DNA of 64,000 nt from NCBI RefSeq assembly GCF_000023225.1, contig NC_013173.1, positions 243,501 to 307,500 of the forward strand. Reading direction: 5' to 3'. The position numbers and the translations under genes are program-made. Of this stretch, positions 36,518 through 45,321 are shown piece after piece (the stretch's first letter is position 1; each line of letters starts with the position of its first letter). The stretch is from Desulfomicrobium baculatum DSM 4028. Its GTDB lineage: Bacteria; Desulfobacterota; Desulfovibrionia; Desulfovibrionales; Desulfomicrobiaceae. The notes below the pieces were generated by a model. It had not been told where the DNA came from. It ran no database searches and saw nothing but the letters and a program-made list of their open reading frames with translations.

Positions 36518-36687
36518 TGTCGGCGGGATCCGGGCAAGGGCTGCCGGAACTCCTTCGCTGGCCTCGTACTGCTTCCCAGCCTTGAGGTTTGGGCATTCTG
36601 CCGCGCTTCGTACGGCAAACGGCCGGGAAGCAAACGATGCCTGGCTCAGTCAGACAGCCGCCACCTCTTGCCCGGCTCCCGCCGACA
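36518..36687. repeat. Long nested palindromic repeat, copy C
   Basis: The arms begin TGTCGGCGGGATCCGGGCAAG and end CTTGCCCGGCTCCCGCCGACA (one mismatch over the outer 21 nt). Centre TGCCGC-GCTTCGT-ACGGCA. Same element as copies A and B. Confidence 0.87.
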
Positions 36688-36945
36688 GGCTTGAGGCGAT
36701 GCGGAAGGGTGATAGAAAAGATGAGACTGTGGGAGCGAATCCCCTGTCTCTCAAAGGCTTTTTTCATAAAAATAGGTCGCTAACGCACAAAGCATGCAGC
36801 TCCGCCAGCAGTCGCTCCAAGCCCCATTTTGCCAGGGCGGGGTGCCTGCGCGTTTGGCCCTTTGTCGAGAACTCCCCTCCTGCCAAGGAGGGGTGCCCGA
36901 AGGGCGGGGTGGTTGCCTCTTCGTCTTTTTCTGCGTCACAACGCC

Positions 36946-37115
36946 TGTCGGCGGGATCCGGGCAAGGGCTGCCGGAACTCCTTCGCTGGCCTCGTAATGC
37001 TTCCCGGCCTTGAGGTTTGGGCATTCTGCCGCGCTTCGTACGGCAAACGGCCAGGAAGCAAACGATGCCTGGCTCAGTCAGACAGCCGCCACCCCTTGCC
37101 CGGCTCCCGCCGACA
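36946..37115. repeat. Long nested palindromic repeat, copy D
   Basis: Duplicate of copy C, 428 bp further, with few changes (inner arm GGCCAGGAAGC where C has GGCCGGGAAGC). Confidence 0.87.
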
Positions 37116-37363
37116 GGCTTGAGGCGATGCGGAAGGGTGATAGAAAAGATGAGACTGTGGGAGCGAATCCCCTGTCTCTCAAAGGCTTTTTTCATAAAAA
37201 TAGGTCGCTAACGCACAAAGCATGAAGCTCCGCCAGCTGTCGCTCCAAGCCCCATTCTGCCAGGGCGGGGTGCCTGCGCGTTTGGCCCTTTGTCGAGAAC
37301 TCCCCTCCTGCCAAGGAGGGGTGCCCGAAGGGCGGGGTGGTTGTCTCTTCATCTTTTTCTGCG

Positions 37364-37530
37364 GGACCCCGCCGACACGCTTGAGGCGGTGCGGGGTGGG
37401 GCTAGAAATGATAAATGTCAGGGGTGCAGGGGACGCGTCCCCTGCCCGCCGGAGGCATCTCTTTATGCGGGGTTGCGCGTATCGGCGGGGTCCGGGCAAG
37501 GGTTTGCCGGAACTTCTTCGACATGCTTGA
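37364..37530. repeat. Degenerate repeat block with perfect 18-bp palindrome and a partial palindrome arm
   Basis: It contains CAGGGGACGCGTCCCCTG (37427-37444), a perfect palindrome followed by CCGCCGGAGGC, a pattern common to REP-like elements. At 37475-37510 there is one arm of the long palindrome (CGGCGGGGTCCGGGCAAGGG) directly joined to the ATGCTTGAGGAGATGCG tail, that is, the element with its core removed. Confidence 0.7.
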
Positions 37531-37662
37531 GGAGATGCGTAAATGTGGTTAAGGACGTGAAGAGGTTGGGGATTTCGGCGAACCGGTCAAGGGCTTTACT
37601 TTTTGCTTTTCAGTGAATAGAAACACTCTCCCTAAGTTAACAGGCGTGCAGGAGGAAGTATC

Positions 37663-38025
37663 ATGGAAGCCAAAGACCTTGAGTTCTTCAAAGAATATTT
37701 GACTCAGATGATTGATGATATCCAGCGGCAGGGTGAGGCGACCATCGAAGAAATGTCGGATCACGTGGAATATTATTCCGATCCCGCCGACAGGGCATCC
37801 GCCGAATCCGATCGGACTTTCACTCTGCGCTTGCGCGATCGGGACCGCAAACTGATCAAGAAAATTAACGAGGCCCTGGACCGTATCGAAGACGGTACTT
37901 TCGGAGTCTGTGAAGATTGCGATGAAGAAATCGGAATTCCGCGCCTCAAAGCCCGTCCGATGACCACCTTGTGCATCGAATGCAAGAGTCGCAGGGAAGA
38001 AGAAGAGCGCTTGCGTGGCGACTAG
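37663..38025 (+). CDS. dksA: RNA polymerase-binding transcription factor DksA
   Basis: 120 residues. Coiled coil with DxxDxA at its tip (D40, D43, A45) and a C4 zinc site (C83, C86, C104, C107), so a genuine DksA rather than a TraR-like relative. It enters the RNA polymerase secondary channel and, with ppGpp, changes rRNA and amino-acid promoter activity. GGAGGAAGT lies before the ATG. Followed by a terminator. Confidence 0.93.
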   Translation: MEAKDLEFFKEYLTQMIDDIQRQGEATIEEMSDHVEYYSDPADRASAESDRTFTLRLRDRDRKLIKKINEALDRIEDGTFGVCEDCDEEIGIPRLKARPMTTLCIECKSRREEEERLRGD

Positions 38026-38049
38026 ACCCGTCTGATGCTCAATGTCCAT

Positions 38050-38086
38050 TGAAGCGCGTGCCGTTTGCGGGACGCGCTTTTTTTTC
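38050..38086 (+). terminator. Terminator between dksA and the NFACT gene
   Basis: GAAGCGCGT and ACGCGCTT pair around a 12-nt loop, followed by eight T residues. Lies 25 nt after the dksA stop codon. Confidence 0.88.
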
Positions 38087-38097
38087 GGGGTGGATTC

Positions 38098-39594
38098 ATG
38101 GATGCCAGTGTTTTTTGTTTTGTGGCCAGGGAATTGGCCGAGCGCGTCGTCGGCATGCGCGTGGAGAAAGTCTTTACGCCTCTCCCCGAGACCTGGACCA
38201 TAGATCTTGGCCGGGCCGGATACCTTGTGTTGTGCACCGCCAAGCCCACGCCGTTTCTCTATCTTTGCTCTCACAAGCCCGAAAATCCGCCCAATCCGTC
38301 AGGACGCGCCATGTGGCTGCGCAAGCGTCTGAAGGGTCGCCGCGTCCTGGGCCTTGTTTCGGACTGGCCGCTGCGGCGTCTGGCCCTGGAGCTGTCGCCG
38401 GGCGAAGGCAAATGGCTCATCCTTGATTTGGCGGCGGCTCCGCAGCTGGCGGACGTGTTGCCGCCCGAATTCGGAAGCGAGCCGGTCTGGCCGGACCTTG
38501 AACGCATCAAAAGCGAGGACGGCCTGTGGAGAGCGTTGCCTCACCTGACCCCGCCCTTGCGTCATCATCTGCGTTCGGTTTCGCCGGGCGAGGCAAAGTC
38601 CGTTTTGGAGAATCTCAAGGCCGGGACCGTTTCCACTTTTTATCATGGCTTCGATCATCAGGGGCGGCCCCAGGTCAGGCTTTGGCCCTTGCAGGACGGG
38701 GGCGCCTGTTCCAGCGCCCTGGAGGCTGCGCAGAAGGCCCACGGCCAGACGCTGGCGGGCCTTGAGCGGGTTCATGCCGGTGCGGACAGCGCCGTGGCCC
38801 GCAATATCCGTCGCATCCGCCGCGCTCTGGAGCGGGTGCAGGATGATCACAAACGTCTGCAGGGCATGATCGAAAAGCGTCGCGAGGGACTTATGCTGCA
38901 GGCCCATCTGCATCATCTGGACAAGAATGTCCGGCTGGCAGTGCTGCGCCTTGCGGATGAGCACGGCGAGGAAGTGGAGCTTCGCCTTGATCCGGGTTTG
39001 ACGGTGCGTGAAAACATGGAACGTTTTTTTGTACGCGCGGCCAAGGGCGAGAGGGGGCTTGGCATTGTCGCCGCCCGCGTCCTGGCCCTCCAGCGTGAGC
39101 TGGACGCGGCCCGTCAGGGCGTGGTGCCGTCCGAGTCCCTGCCTGGGCGCTGCGCAAAAGAGCCCGCGCCTGTCGTGCTCCCGGCCAAGTACCGCAAGAT
39201 CAAGGTTCAGGCCTATCGCTCCTCCGACGGGTTTCTCATCGTTCGCGGCCGCAGCGCCCAGGCCAATCATCAGCTCCTGACCCAGGCCGCCAGCCCCTTC
39301 GATTACTGGCTGCACGCCCAGGATGGTCCCGGCGCGCACGTCATTGTCAAACGCGACTTTCCGGCCCAGGAAGTGCCCGAGCGGACCATCCAGCAGGCGG
39401 CGGCGCTGGCGGCTCTTGCCAGTCATCTGAAAATGGCGGACCGGGGCGAGGTGCTCCTGTGCCTGGTCAAGGATGTGCGGCCCATCAAGGGCGCGGCTTT
39501 GGGGATGGTCGGAGTGGACAAGGTTTTGCGCACGGTGCGCCCGGTCATCGACCCCGCCCTGGAAGAAAGCCTTCGCCTTGAAGGGCAGCGCTGA
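38098..39594 (+). CDS. NFACT family protein (RqcH/FbpA-like)
   Basis: 498 residues. NFACT-N at the start (MDASVFCFVARELAERVVGM), a central coiled coil (about 210-290) and an NFACT-R domain near the end (YRSSDGFLIVRGRSAQANHQ, then SPFDYWLHAQDGPGAHVIV). Bacterial RqcH binds split 50S ribosomes and adds alanine tails to stalled chains. The NFACT-N alanine tRNA-binding residues are not all checked, so the quality-control function is inferred from architecture. The ATG follows the dksA terminator by 12 nt. Confidence 0.87.
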   Translation: MDASVFCFVARELAERVVGMRVEKVFTPLPETWTIDLGRAGYLVLCTAKPTPFLYLCSHKPENPPNPSGRAMWLRKRLKGRRVLGLVSDWPLRRLALELSPGEGKWLILDLAAAPQLADVLPPEFGSEPVWPDLERIKSEDGLWRALPHLTPPLRHHLRSVSPGEAKSVLENLKAGTVSTFYHGFDHQGRPQVRLWPLQDGGACSSALEAAQKAHGQTLAGLERVHAGADSAVARNIRRIRRALERVQDDHKRLQGMIEKRREGLMLQAHLHHLDKNVRLAVLRLADEHGEEVELRLDPGLTVRENMERFFVRAAKGERGLGIVAARVLALQRELDAARQGVVPSESLPGRCAKEPAPVVLPAKYRKIKVQAYRSSDGFLIVRGRSAQANHQLLTQAASPFDYWLHAQDGPGAHVIVKRDFPAQEVPERTIQQAAALAALASHLKMADRGEVLLCLVKDVRPIKGAALGMVGVDKVLRTVRPVIDPALEESLRLEGQR

Positions 39595-39656
39595 CTTTAC
39601 ATCCTGTCCTGCCGGACATACTAGTGGCAGCCACACCATTTGCGCGAGGTATACCC

Positions 39657-40649
39657 ATGTTGATCGATTCCCACGGCAGAAAAGTCAGTTATCTGAGATT
39701 GAGCATCACCGATCGCTGCAATCTGCGTTGTCTGTATTGCAGGCCCCAGTCCGAATGGACGTTCATGCCCCATGAACAGATTCTGTCTTTCGAGGAGATG
39801 GCCGAACTGGTGGATGTGGCCAAAGAGGCCGGGGTGGAGAAGGTTCGTCTGACCGGAGGGGAACCCTTCGCGCGCAAGGATTTCATTCCGTTCACGGGGC
39901 GTCTGCATGCCAAGTATCCCGACCTGGATCTGCGCATCACCACCAACGGAACCCTGCTTTCGGGCCGCGTCGACGAACTGCGCGAGGCCGGCGTCTCCTG
40001 CCTGAATATTTCTCTTGATACCCTGCAGCGCAAGAAATTCGAGGAAATCACCAAGGTCGACGCCTATGACCAGGTCCGGGCGGGCATCGATGCCTGTCTC
40101 GCGGGCGGGCTCCGGGTCAAGGTCAATGTCGTGGCCCTGAAGGGGATCAACGACGACGAGCTGCCCGGATTCGTGGATTTTGCCCGTGAGAACGGGGTGG
40201 ATGTGCGTTTCATCGAGTTCATGCCCATCGGCTATCAGTCGCGCTGGAGCCGTGAAAATTACTGGCCTGCCGAGGAGATCATCGCCGCGGTGGAGAAACT
40301 GGTGCCTCTTGAGGAGGTGCTTGAAGCGTCCCGCAACAGCGGTCCGGCGCGGATGTACGGAATTTCCGGAGGGTCCGGGAGGATCGGGGTCATCTCGGCG
40401 GTCAGCAATCATTTCTGCGAGAGCTGCAACCGCTTCCGGGTCACCTCCGACGGCAAGCTGCGCACCTGCCTTTTTTCGGACCGGGAATACGACGTGCGGT
40501 CCATTCTGCGCGATCCGGGCCACACCATGCAGGACCTGCTCGACCTCTTTGCCCGCGCCAACGCGGAAAAGCCCTTGGGCTATCGCCTGCTCCAGGATCG
40601 CGAGCACAATCAGGTCTGCGATCGGGCCATGACGGCCATCGGAGGCTAG
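39657..40649 (+). CDS. moaA: GTP 3',8-cyclase
   Basis: 330 residues. Radical SAM motif C21-x3-C25-x2-C28 (TDRCNLRCLYC), and the second cluster site FCESCNRFRVTSDGKLRTCLF near the end; the C-terminal Gly-Gly (AIGG) needed for function is present. It turns GTP into 3',8-cyclo-dihydro-GTP, the first step of molybdenum/tungsten cofactor synthesis, needed for formate dehydrogenases of sulfate reducers. GAGGT lies 7 nt before ATG 39657. A long hairpin follows it. Confidence 0.95.
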   Translation: MLIDSHGRKVSYLRLSITDRCNLRCLYCRPQSEWTFMPHEQILSFEEMAELVDVAKEAGVEKVRLTGGEPFARKDFIPFTGRLHAKYPDLDLRITTNGTLLSGRVDELREAGVSCLNISLDTLQRKKFEEITKVDAYDQVRAGIDACLAGGLRVKVNVVALKGINDDELPGFVDFARENGVDVRFIEFMPIGYQSRWSRENYWPAEEIIAAVEKLVPLEEVLEASRNSGPARMYGISGGSGRIGVISAVSNHFCESCNRFRVTSDGKLRTCLFSDREYDVRSILRDPGHTMQDLLDLFARANAEKPLGYRLLQDREHNQVCDRAMTAIGG

Positions 40650-40675
40650 CTGGCTGTTGCAGATGACGACTGTGC

Positions 40676-40796
40676 AGGCTGCCTCGAAACGGTGAGATGC
40701 GGGGAGCAAAGAAAATCCAGGCCCCAGGCATAGCGGGGCCGGCGGGGGGCTGGATTTTTTGCAGCGACGAAGCGGACCGCCGTGATGGGGCTGCCG
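40676..40796. repeat. Long imperfect hairpin element (GGTGAGATGC type), copy 2
   Basis: GCAAAGAAAATCCAG pairs with CTGGATTTTTTGC, with an inner hairpin GGCCCC-...-GGGGCC at the apex. The strand GGTGAGATGCGGGGAGC corresponds to the one at 23685. It lies between the converging moaA and a hypothetical gene and may act as terminator for both. Confidence 0.65.
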
Positions 40797-40797
40797 G

Positions 40798-41181
40798 CTA
40801 GGATTTTTTTTTGTGGACCAGTTCGTCCACGGCTTCGGGTGTGGACGCGATGGAGAGGGTGGGTTTTCCTTCCTCCAAAATGCGGTCGATATCCAGGGTT
40901 TCAATGACGATGTCGGATCCAAAGGCGTCTTCCTGCAGGGCCAGGTAGGCGGTTTTGGAAAAGGCCCGGGACTTGGCCCACCAGGAACTCCCTTTTTGCT
41001 CCCAGAAGCGCTGTCCGGATCGGTAGGCATACATGCCCGAACAGGCCAAGAATGCGAGATTGGTCTTGATTGCGGTCACGAAAGCTTTCCTCACCATGCT
41101 TTTTGCTTCTTGAAAAGCAAGTTGCGTTTCCTGTCTGACGGCCGGCAGCTGGCTGGTTTCTTCTCTACTCTTTGTACTCAT
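40798..41181 (-). CDS. Hypothetical protein
   Basis: 127 residues, not recognised. A charged N-terminus, one moderately hydrophobic stretch (about 38-56, VTAIKTNLAFLACSGMYAYR) and a C-terminus rich in acidic residues and lysines. Codon use matches the chromosome. Divergent from phoH with 156 bp between. Confidence 0.55.
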   Translation of the reverse strand: MSTKSREETSQLPAVRQETQLAFQEAKSMVRKAFVTAIKTNLAFLACSGMYAYRSGQRFWEQKGSSWWAKSRAFSKTAYLALQEDAFGSDIVIETLDIDRILEEGKPTLSIASTPEAVDELVHKKKS

Positions 41182-41337
41182 ATTTTTTCGGCCACTGGTG
41201 GGCCTGGAATCGATGCTTTGTTTGCTGAAAAATCTTTGATGCCAAAGTTCAGCTTCTACGGGAGTCCGGAGAGATTTGCAAATGGAGCTGGAGGTGGGTA
41301 CGTATTTTCAAACAATTCATCCGGAGCCTGAAAACGC

Positions 41338-42372
41338 ATGGAAACTCAGGAAATATCTTTTGAAAACATGGACTTCACCCGCGAAGTCTTTGGTCCCGGG
41401 AACGCGCATCTGGACACCGTGGCCGGGATGACCGGCGTGCGGATCGAGAGCCGGGGCAATGAACTCTCCATTTCCGGCGAAGACCCGCTCATGGTCGGTC
41501 TGGTCTGCCGGTATTTCGCCCAGATTTATGATCTGGTGCGGGGCGGGCATCAGCTTTTCGAGCGCGACATCGAGCAGAGTCTGCGCATCATGCTGCGGGA
41601 TCCGTCCACCCCGCTCAAAACATACTATCAGGAAGCGCTGTTCGCGGTCTCATCCCGCAAGACGGTCTGCCCCAAAACCGTGACCCAGCGCGAGTACCTG
41701 CACTCCCTGCGCGAACTGGATCTGACCCTGGGCATTGGTCCGGCCGGTACAGGCAAGACGTATCTGGCCGTGGCCGTGGGCGTGTCCCTGTTTCTGCAGA
41801 AAAAGGTCAAGCGCCTGATCCTGACCCGGCCGGCCGTGGAAGCGGGCGAAAAACTGGGCTTTCTGCCCGGCGATCTGGTGGAGAAGATAAATCCGTACCT
41901 GCGTCCGCTCTATGACGCCCTGCACGACATGCTCGACTACACCAAGGTCCAGGAAATGATCGGCACCGGAGCCATCGAGATCGCGCCCCTGGCCTTCATG
42001 CGCGGCCGCACCCTGAACAACGCCTTTGTCATTCTCGACGAGGCCCAGAACACGTCCCCCGAACAGATGAAAATGTTTCTGACCCGCCTGGGCTATGGTT
42101 CGCGGGCCGTTGTCACCGGCGACATCACCCAGATCGACCTGCCCGGGCATATCGGGTCGGGTCTGGTGCAGGCCATGGAAGTGCTGAAGGATGTGCAGGG
42201 CGTTGCCATGATTCATTTCACCGAGGCGGACGTCATTCGCCATCCGCTGGTGGGGCGCATTGTCCGAGCCTATGACCAGCACCGTAAGGCCACCCTGTCG
42301 CGCGAGGCCGACGCATCCAGGCCGACCGCGCGCGGCAAGGGCCGCCGGGTCACGCCGGCGCGGGAGGGCTGA
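41338..42372 (+). CDS. PhoH-like ATPase
   Basis: 344 residues. An N-terminal KH-like/YbeZ region, then Walker A GPAGTGKT (about residues 134-141), Walker B VILDEAQN, and ILTRPAVEAGEKLGFLPGDL typical of PhoH/YbeZ. It has ATPase or helicase-like activity in RNA processing together with YbeY, which follows and overlaps it by one base. Confidence 0.93.
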   Translation: METQEISFENMDFTREVFGPGNAHLDTVAGMTGVRIESRGNELSISGEDPLMVGLVCRYFAQIYDLVRGGHQLFERDIEQSLRIMLRDPSTPLKTYYQEALFAVSSRKTVCPKTVTQREYLHSLRELDLTLGIGPAGTGKTYLAVAVGVSLFLQKKVKRLILTRPAVEAGEKLGFLPGDLVEKINPYLRPLYDALHDMLDYTKVQEMIGTGAIEIAPLAFMRGRTLNNAFVILDEAQNTSPEQMKMFLTRLGYGSRAVVTGDITQIDLPGHIGSGLVQAMEVLKDVQGVAMIHFTEADVIRHPLVGRIVRAYDQHRKATLSREADASRPTARGKGRRVTPAREG

Positions 42373-42812
42373 TGCTGCACCTGGACCAGACCGTGCCTGT
42401 GGATCCGCGTTTTCCTTTGTCGGGGCCTGAGCTCATGGAGATTTTCGAAGGGCTGGCCCTGGCCTTTGGCCTTGATGAGTGGCAGCTCTCCCTGCGTATT
42501 GTCGATGACCGGGAAATGGCCGAGTTGAACGGCCAATACATGGGCTGCCTGGGACCGACCAACGTGCTCAGCTTCCCCGGCGACGAAGACTGGCTCGGGG
42601 ACCTGGTGCTGTCCGCCGAGACATTGGTCCGGGAATGCCGGCTCTACAACCAGGACCCCCACGAATACACCGTGCGCCTGCTGGCCCACGGCCTGCTGCA
42701 TCTCATGGGGCACGATCACGGCCCAGAGATGGAGGCGCTGACCGAACTCGCGGTGGATTCGGTCCGGCTTGACGCTGACGAATCCTTCAGGCGCCTGTTC
42801 CCTTCAGTCTGA
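42372..42812 (+). CDS. ybeY: Endoribonuclease YbeY (rRNA maturation)
   Basis: 146 residues. Zinc site H-x3-H-x5-H in HGLLHLMGHDHG. YbeY matures 16S rRNA 3' ends and takes part in ribosome quality control. The start codon shares one base with the phoH-like stop (TGATG), so the two are coupled. Its 3' end overlaps that of the convergent YcaO gene by 26 bp. Confidence 0.94.
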   Translation: MLHLDQTVPVDPRFPLSGPELMEIFEGLALAFGLDEWQLSLRIVDDREMAELNGQYMGCLGPTNVLSFPGDEDWLGDLVLSAETLVRECRLYNQDPHEYTVRLLAHGLLHLMGHDHGPEMEALTELAVDSVRLDADESFRRLFPSV

Positions 42813-44454
42813 GCACATCCCTCCACAGGCGAGGGCTGATGCGCGTGAAGCGGTCGAAGTCCGAGACAATCTCAAGGCCCGGCACAATGGCGCGAAAGAC
42901 CGGCAGCCGCAGCTCGCGTTTGGTCAGGTTGGCGTAGAGAGGCGAAAGGCCCTGTGCGTCCAGGATCGCTTCGAGCAGGGTCAGGTCGCCTGCGGCCGAA
43001 CCCGTGGAAGAGTCGGGCAGGTCTTCGAGCATGCGCACGGGCAGACCGTCCGGACCGGGAGCCGATGCTTCCGTGCAGGGAAAAGGGAAAGGCGTTTCGG
43101 TCAGGGCCGACAGCGCCGCCCGCAGGCCCGACAGGGATGCGCCCGTGGCCTTGACCAGCCCCCCGTCCTGCAGATGCACGAAACATTTATAGCATGGCAC
43201 GCCAAGGTCCGTGGTCAGATCCTGAAAAACAGGGTCAATGCCCTGCTCGCGGTAGCGTTCCAGTACCGCGTGCATGCCGGCGTCACCGCTCCGTACCCGA
43301 AAACAGCGCGAAGGATCGAACACGCTGACGGCCTCGGCATCGCGTTCCACGACTTCAAGCAGCCCGCTGACCTTGGCCTCTTCCGGGGTATTCCCCGAGG
43401 CCAGGCCCGTGGAACCCAGCCCGCTGAACAGGCGGATCTCATCCAGATTGGTGAACAGATATACGGATTGGACCGGAACGAACCGTGCCTGTCCGTTTTT
43501 GTCGTGGGCGGTCATCCAGTGCAGGGGCTGCTGCGCGTAGGGTACTTCAAGGCGCATGCTATTCGGGTCCATGGCCATGTCGCCCAGTTCACGGCAGCTG
43601 CCCACCCGGATTTCGCCTTCATCCTGGCTGCCCGAGATTTGCCGGCCCCGGATGTCGGCGAAGGAACTGTAGCGTTCCACGATCTCCATGGCCAGGGATG
43701 CCTGCGCATCTTCCAGGCACAGCCCCCGGCCGTAGCTGGTCATGAGCCCTTCCAGGCGGTGGTTGAAGCTGCCGCAGCGCGTGGTGCGGTCCAGTCGCCA
43801 ACGCTGCAGCACCCCCCACGGAGCCAGGGACGCGTGATGGCGCATCTGTTGGCCGTCCAGGATGCCGAGGCCATAGAGCCTCTCCATGGCCAGCGCGTAC
43901 GTCTGCTTTGCCGGTCGCCGGGGACAAGGGGGCAAGGGCGCAAGGGCGGCCCTGATCCCGGCCGGGTCAAGTGCGACCTGCTCCCGGGCCGGTTTGAGAG
44001 GCAGGGCGGCAATGTCGCCTGGCAGGGGCTTGTGCTCGAAAATGTTCGCGGCCAGCAGGCGGCTTGCGCGGGCGTGAAGGTCATGGTCTGGCAGGGACGC
44101 GCTGGCCAGAAAGAGCTGCGGAGTCAGATCAGCCTGCGCCTGCCCCCGCATCCGTTCCCACAGTGCCGAGTGGGCCGGGGTCAGGAGCACGGCTTCGAGA
44201 ATCAGGCTCTTGATGACGGGGTCGGCATCGGCATGCAGGGCGTGCAGACTGTCCGCATCGAGGGCGGCCAAGCGGGGGCGGACATGGGCGCGCATGAACT
44301 CATCGTTGGGCGTGCGGCGGACATGTTCCAGGCATTGCTCCAGAGTCAGGGATTCGGCAGGCTCAGGGCTGAAGTAGGCCACGCCGAGCAGACTCTCCTG
44401 ATGGGCCAGTCGATAGCGGAAAGGGGCGGATGCGCCGGGGGCTGTCACTGTCAC
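42787..44454 (-). CDS. YcaO-domain protein, second copy
   Basis: 555 residues from GTG 44454, chosen because AGGAG lies 6 nt upstream; a second GTG is 6 nt further in. N-terminal 180 residues are not recognised. The YcaO region covers about 200-520: LEGLMTSYGRGLCLEDAQAS, LAMEIVERYSSF, LASGNTPEEAKVSGLLEVVE and LSALTETPFPFP supply glutamates that bind ATP and magnesium. No TPR tail, TfuA or precursor gene is seen. Only moderately similar to the YcaO-TPR protein at 32436, so not a recent duplicate. Product unknown. Confidence 0.82.
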   Translation of the reverse strand: MTVTAPGASAPFRYRLAHQESLLGVAYFSPEPAESLTLEQCLEHVRRTPNDEFMRAHVRPRLAALDADSLHALHADADPVIKSLILEAVLLTPAHSALWERMRGQAQADLTPQLFLASASLPDHDLHARASRLLAANIFEHKPLPGDIAALPLKPAREQVALDPAGIRAALAPLPPCPRRPAKQTYALAMERLYGLGILDGQQMRHHASLAPWGVLQRWRLDRTTRCGSFNHRLEGLMTSYGRGLCLEDAQASLAMEIVERYSSFADIRGRQISGSQDEGEIRVGSCRELGDMAMDPNSMRLEVPYAQQPLHWMTAHDKNGQARFVPVQSVYLFTNLDEIRLFSGLGSTGLASGNTPEEAKVSGLLEVVERDAEAVSVFDPSRCFRVRSGDAGMHAVLERYREQGIDPVFQDLTTDLGVPCYKCFVHLQDGGLVKATGASLSGLRAALSALTETPFPFPCTEASAPGPDGLPVRMLEDLPDSSTGSAAGDLTLLEAILDAQGLSPLYANLTKRELRLPVFRAIVPGLEIVSDFDRFTRISPRLWRDVLRLKGTGA

Positions 44455-44529
44455 GGTGTTCTCCTGCAGCGGTTGATGTGGAGCTTGGTATCTATCTTGC
44501 TTGAAAACGCCTGCCAAGGAGATGCTGCC

Positions 44530-45150
44530 ATGAAATTTTGCATGCTGTTCGTGTTGTTGTGTTGCGGTTGCGCGTATTCACCGGTGGATGTGAGCCTGAG
44601 CGAAATCCGTTACCATGATGACGCCCCGGTCGTTTTAAGCGAACTGGTCGAGGCGGTGACGCCTGAGTCCCTGCCTGAAAGCGGCCTTAGAGCCTTGATT
44701 CTGCCCTTTGCCCTGCGTCAGGACATTGCCGTGCGCAAGGACGTGGGCAGGGAGATGGCGGACATATTTCGGCTTGCCTGGCTTAATCGCCGCGTCTTCG
44801 AGGTTATGGAATACGATCCTTCCCGGCCGTGGCCCGGCCTTGCAGAGGCCATGGCGCAGGCACAGGCCAAGGGCGCCAATATTTTGGTCAGCGGCAACGT
44901 GTCCCAGTATTTCGAGGGCGCGCGCACGGGGCGCACTTCCATCGGCGTGACTGTGGAGATTCACTGGGTGCCCGATGGAACGCTGATCTGGTCCGCGGCC
45001 CAGGCCGCCACCATGGAGAGTGCTCCCGACAAGGATTTCGCCCTGTTTCGAAGCTCCAGGCGCTTGCCTGAAGATCCTACCTATGCGGTCATGCGGACCT
45101 TGTCCCAGAGCATGGCCGCGGGTTTTGCCCGCCACGCCTTCCAAGAGTAG
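44530..45150 (+). CDS. Putative lipoprotein
   Basis: 206 residues. A very short signal segment (MKFCMLFVLLCCGCA) with cysteines 11, 12 and 14, one of which would be lipid-modified. The mature part has the LILPFALRQDIAVRKDVGRE ... ANILVSGNVSQYFEGARTGR pattern of CsgG/FlgO-like or GNA1162-type outer-membrane lipoproteins. No known system is adjacent. AAGGAG lies 9 nt before the ATG. Followed by a terminator. Confidence 0.7.
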   Translation: MKFCMLFVLLCCGCAYSPVDVSLSEIRYHDDAPVVLSELVEAVTPESLPESGLRALILPFALRQDIAVRKDVGREMADIFRLAWLNRRVFEVMEYDPSRPWPGLAEAMAQAQAKGANILVSGNVSQYFEGARTGRTSIGVTVEIHWVPDGTLIWSAAQAATMESAPDKDFALFRSSRRLPEDPTYAVMRTLSQSMAAGFARHAFQE

Positions 45151-45176
45151 CCGCCCTTCCTGCCCCGTTCATCTTC

Positions 45177-45203
45177 GCCAGTGCTTTTGTGCTGGCTTTT
45201 TTA
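45177..45203 (+). terminator. Terminator after the lipoprotein gene
   Basis: GCCAGTGC-TTTT-GTGCTGGC type stem with two G-T pairs, followed by seven T residues. Confidence 0.75.
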
Positions 45204-45321
45204 TTTTATTCCGGATGGTTGCCGCGCTCTTTACAAACCGGGGAGAAGCTCTGTAGGAATCATCTTTTTTGCGAACATGGCGTAACACATAAACCGGCTT
45301 TCCGGATGATCGGGTGATATC

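Larger units (their letters stand above)
36474..37329. repeat. Two tandem copies of a 428-bp repeat
   Basis: Unit 1 is 36474-36901, unit 2 is 36902-37329, almost identical. A third copy starts at 37330 and breaks off about 37363. Each unit contains GGGCGGGGTGGTTGCCTCTT, one nested palindrome (copy C or D), a segment with CCCCTGTCTCTCAAAGGC and CATAAAAATAGGTCGC, and a hairpin CCCCTCC-TGCCA-AGGAGGGG. Open frames in it are repeated and have no gene-like features. The repeated block lies just upstream of the tRNA promoter. Confidence 0.92.

Noticed and set aside
42769..44529. Long open frame leading into the lipoprotein at 44530
   Set aside because: It is antisense to the YcaO gene; only the part after 44530, with its own ribosome site and signal segment, is a gene.
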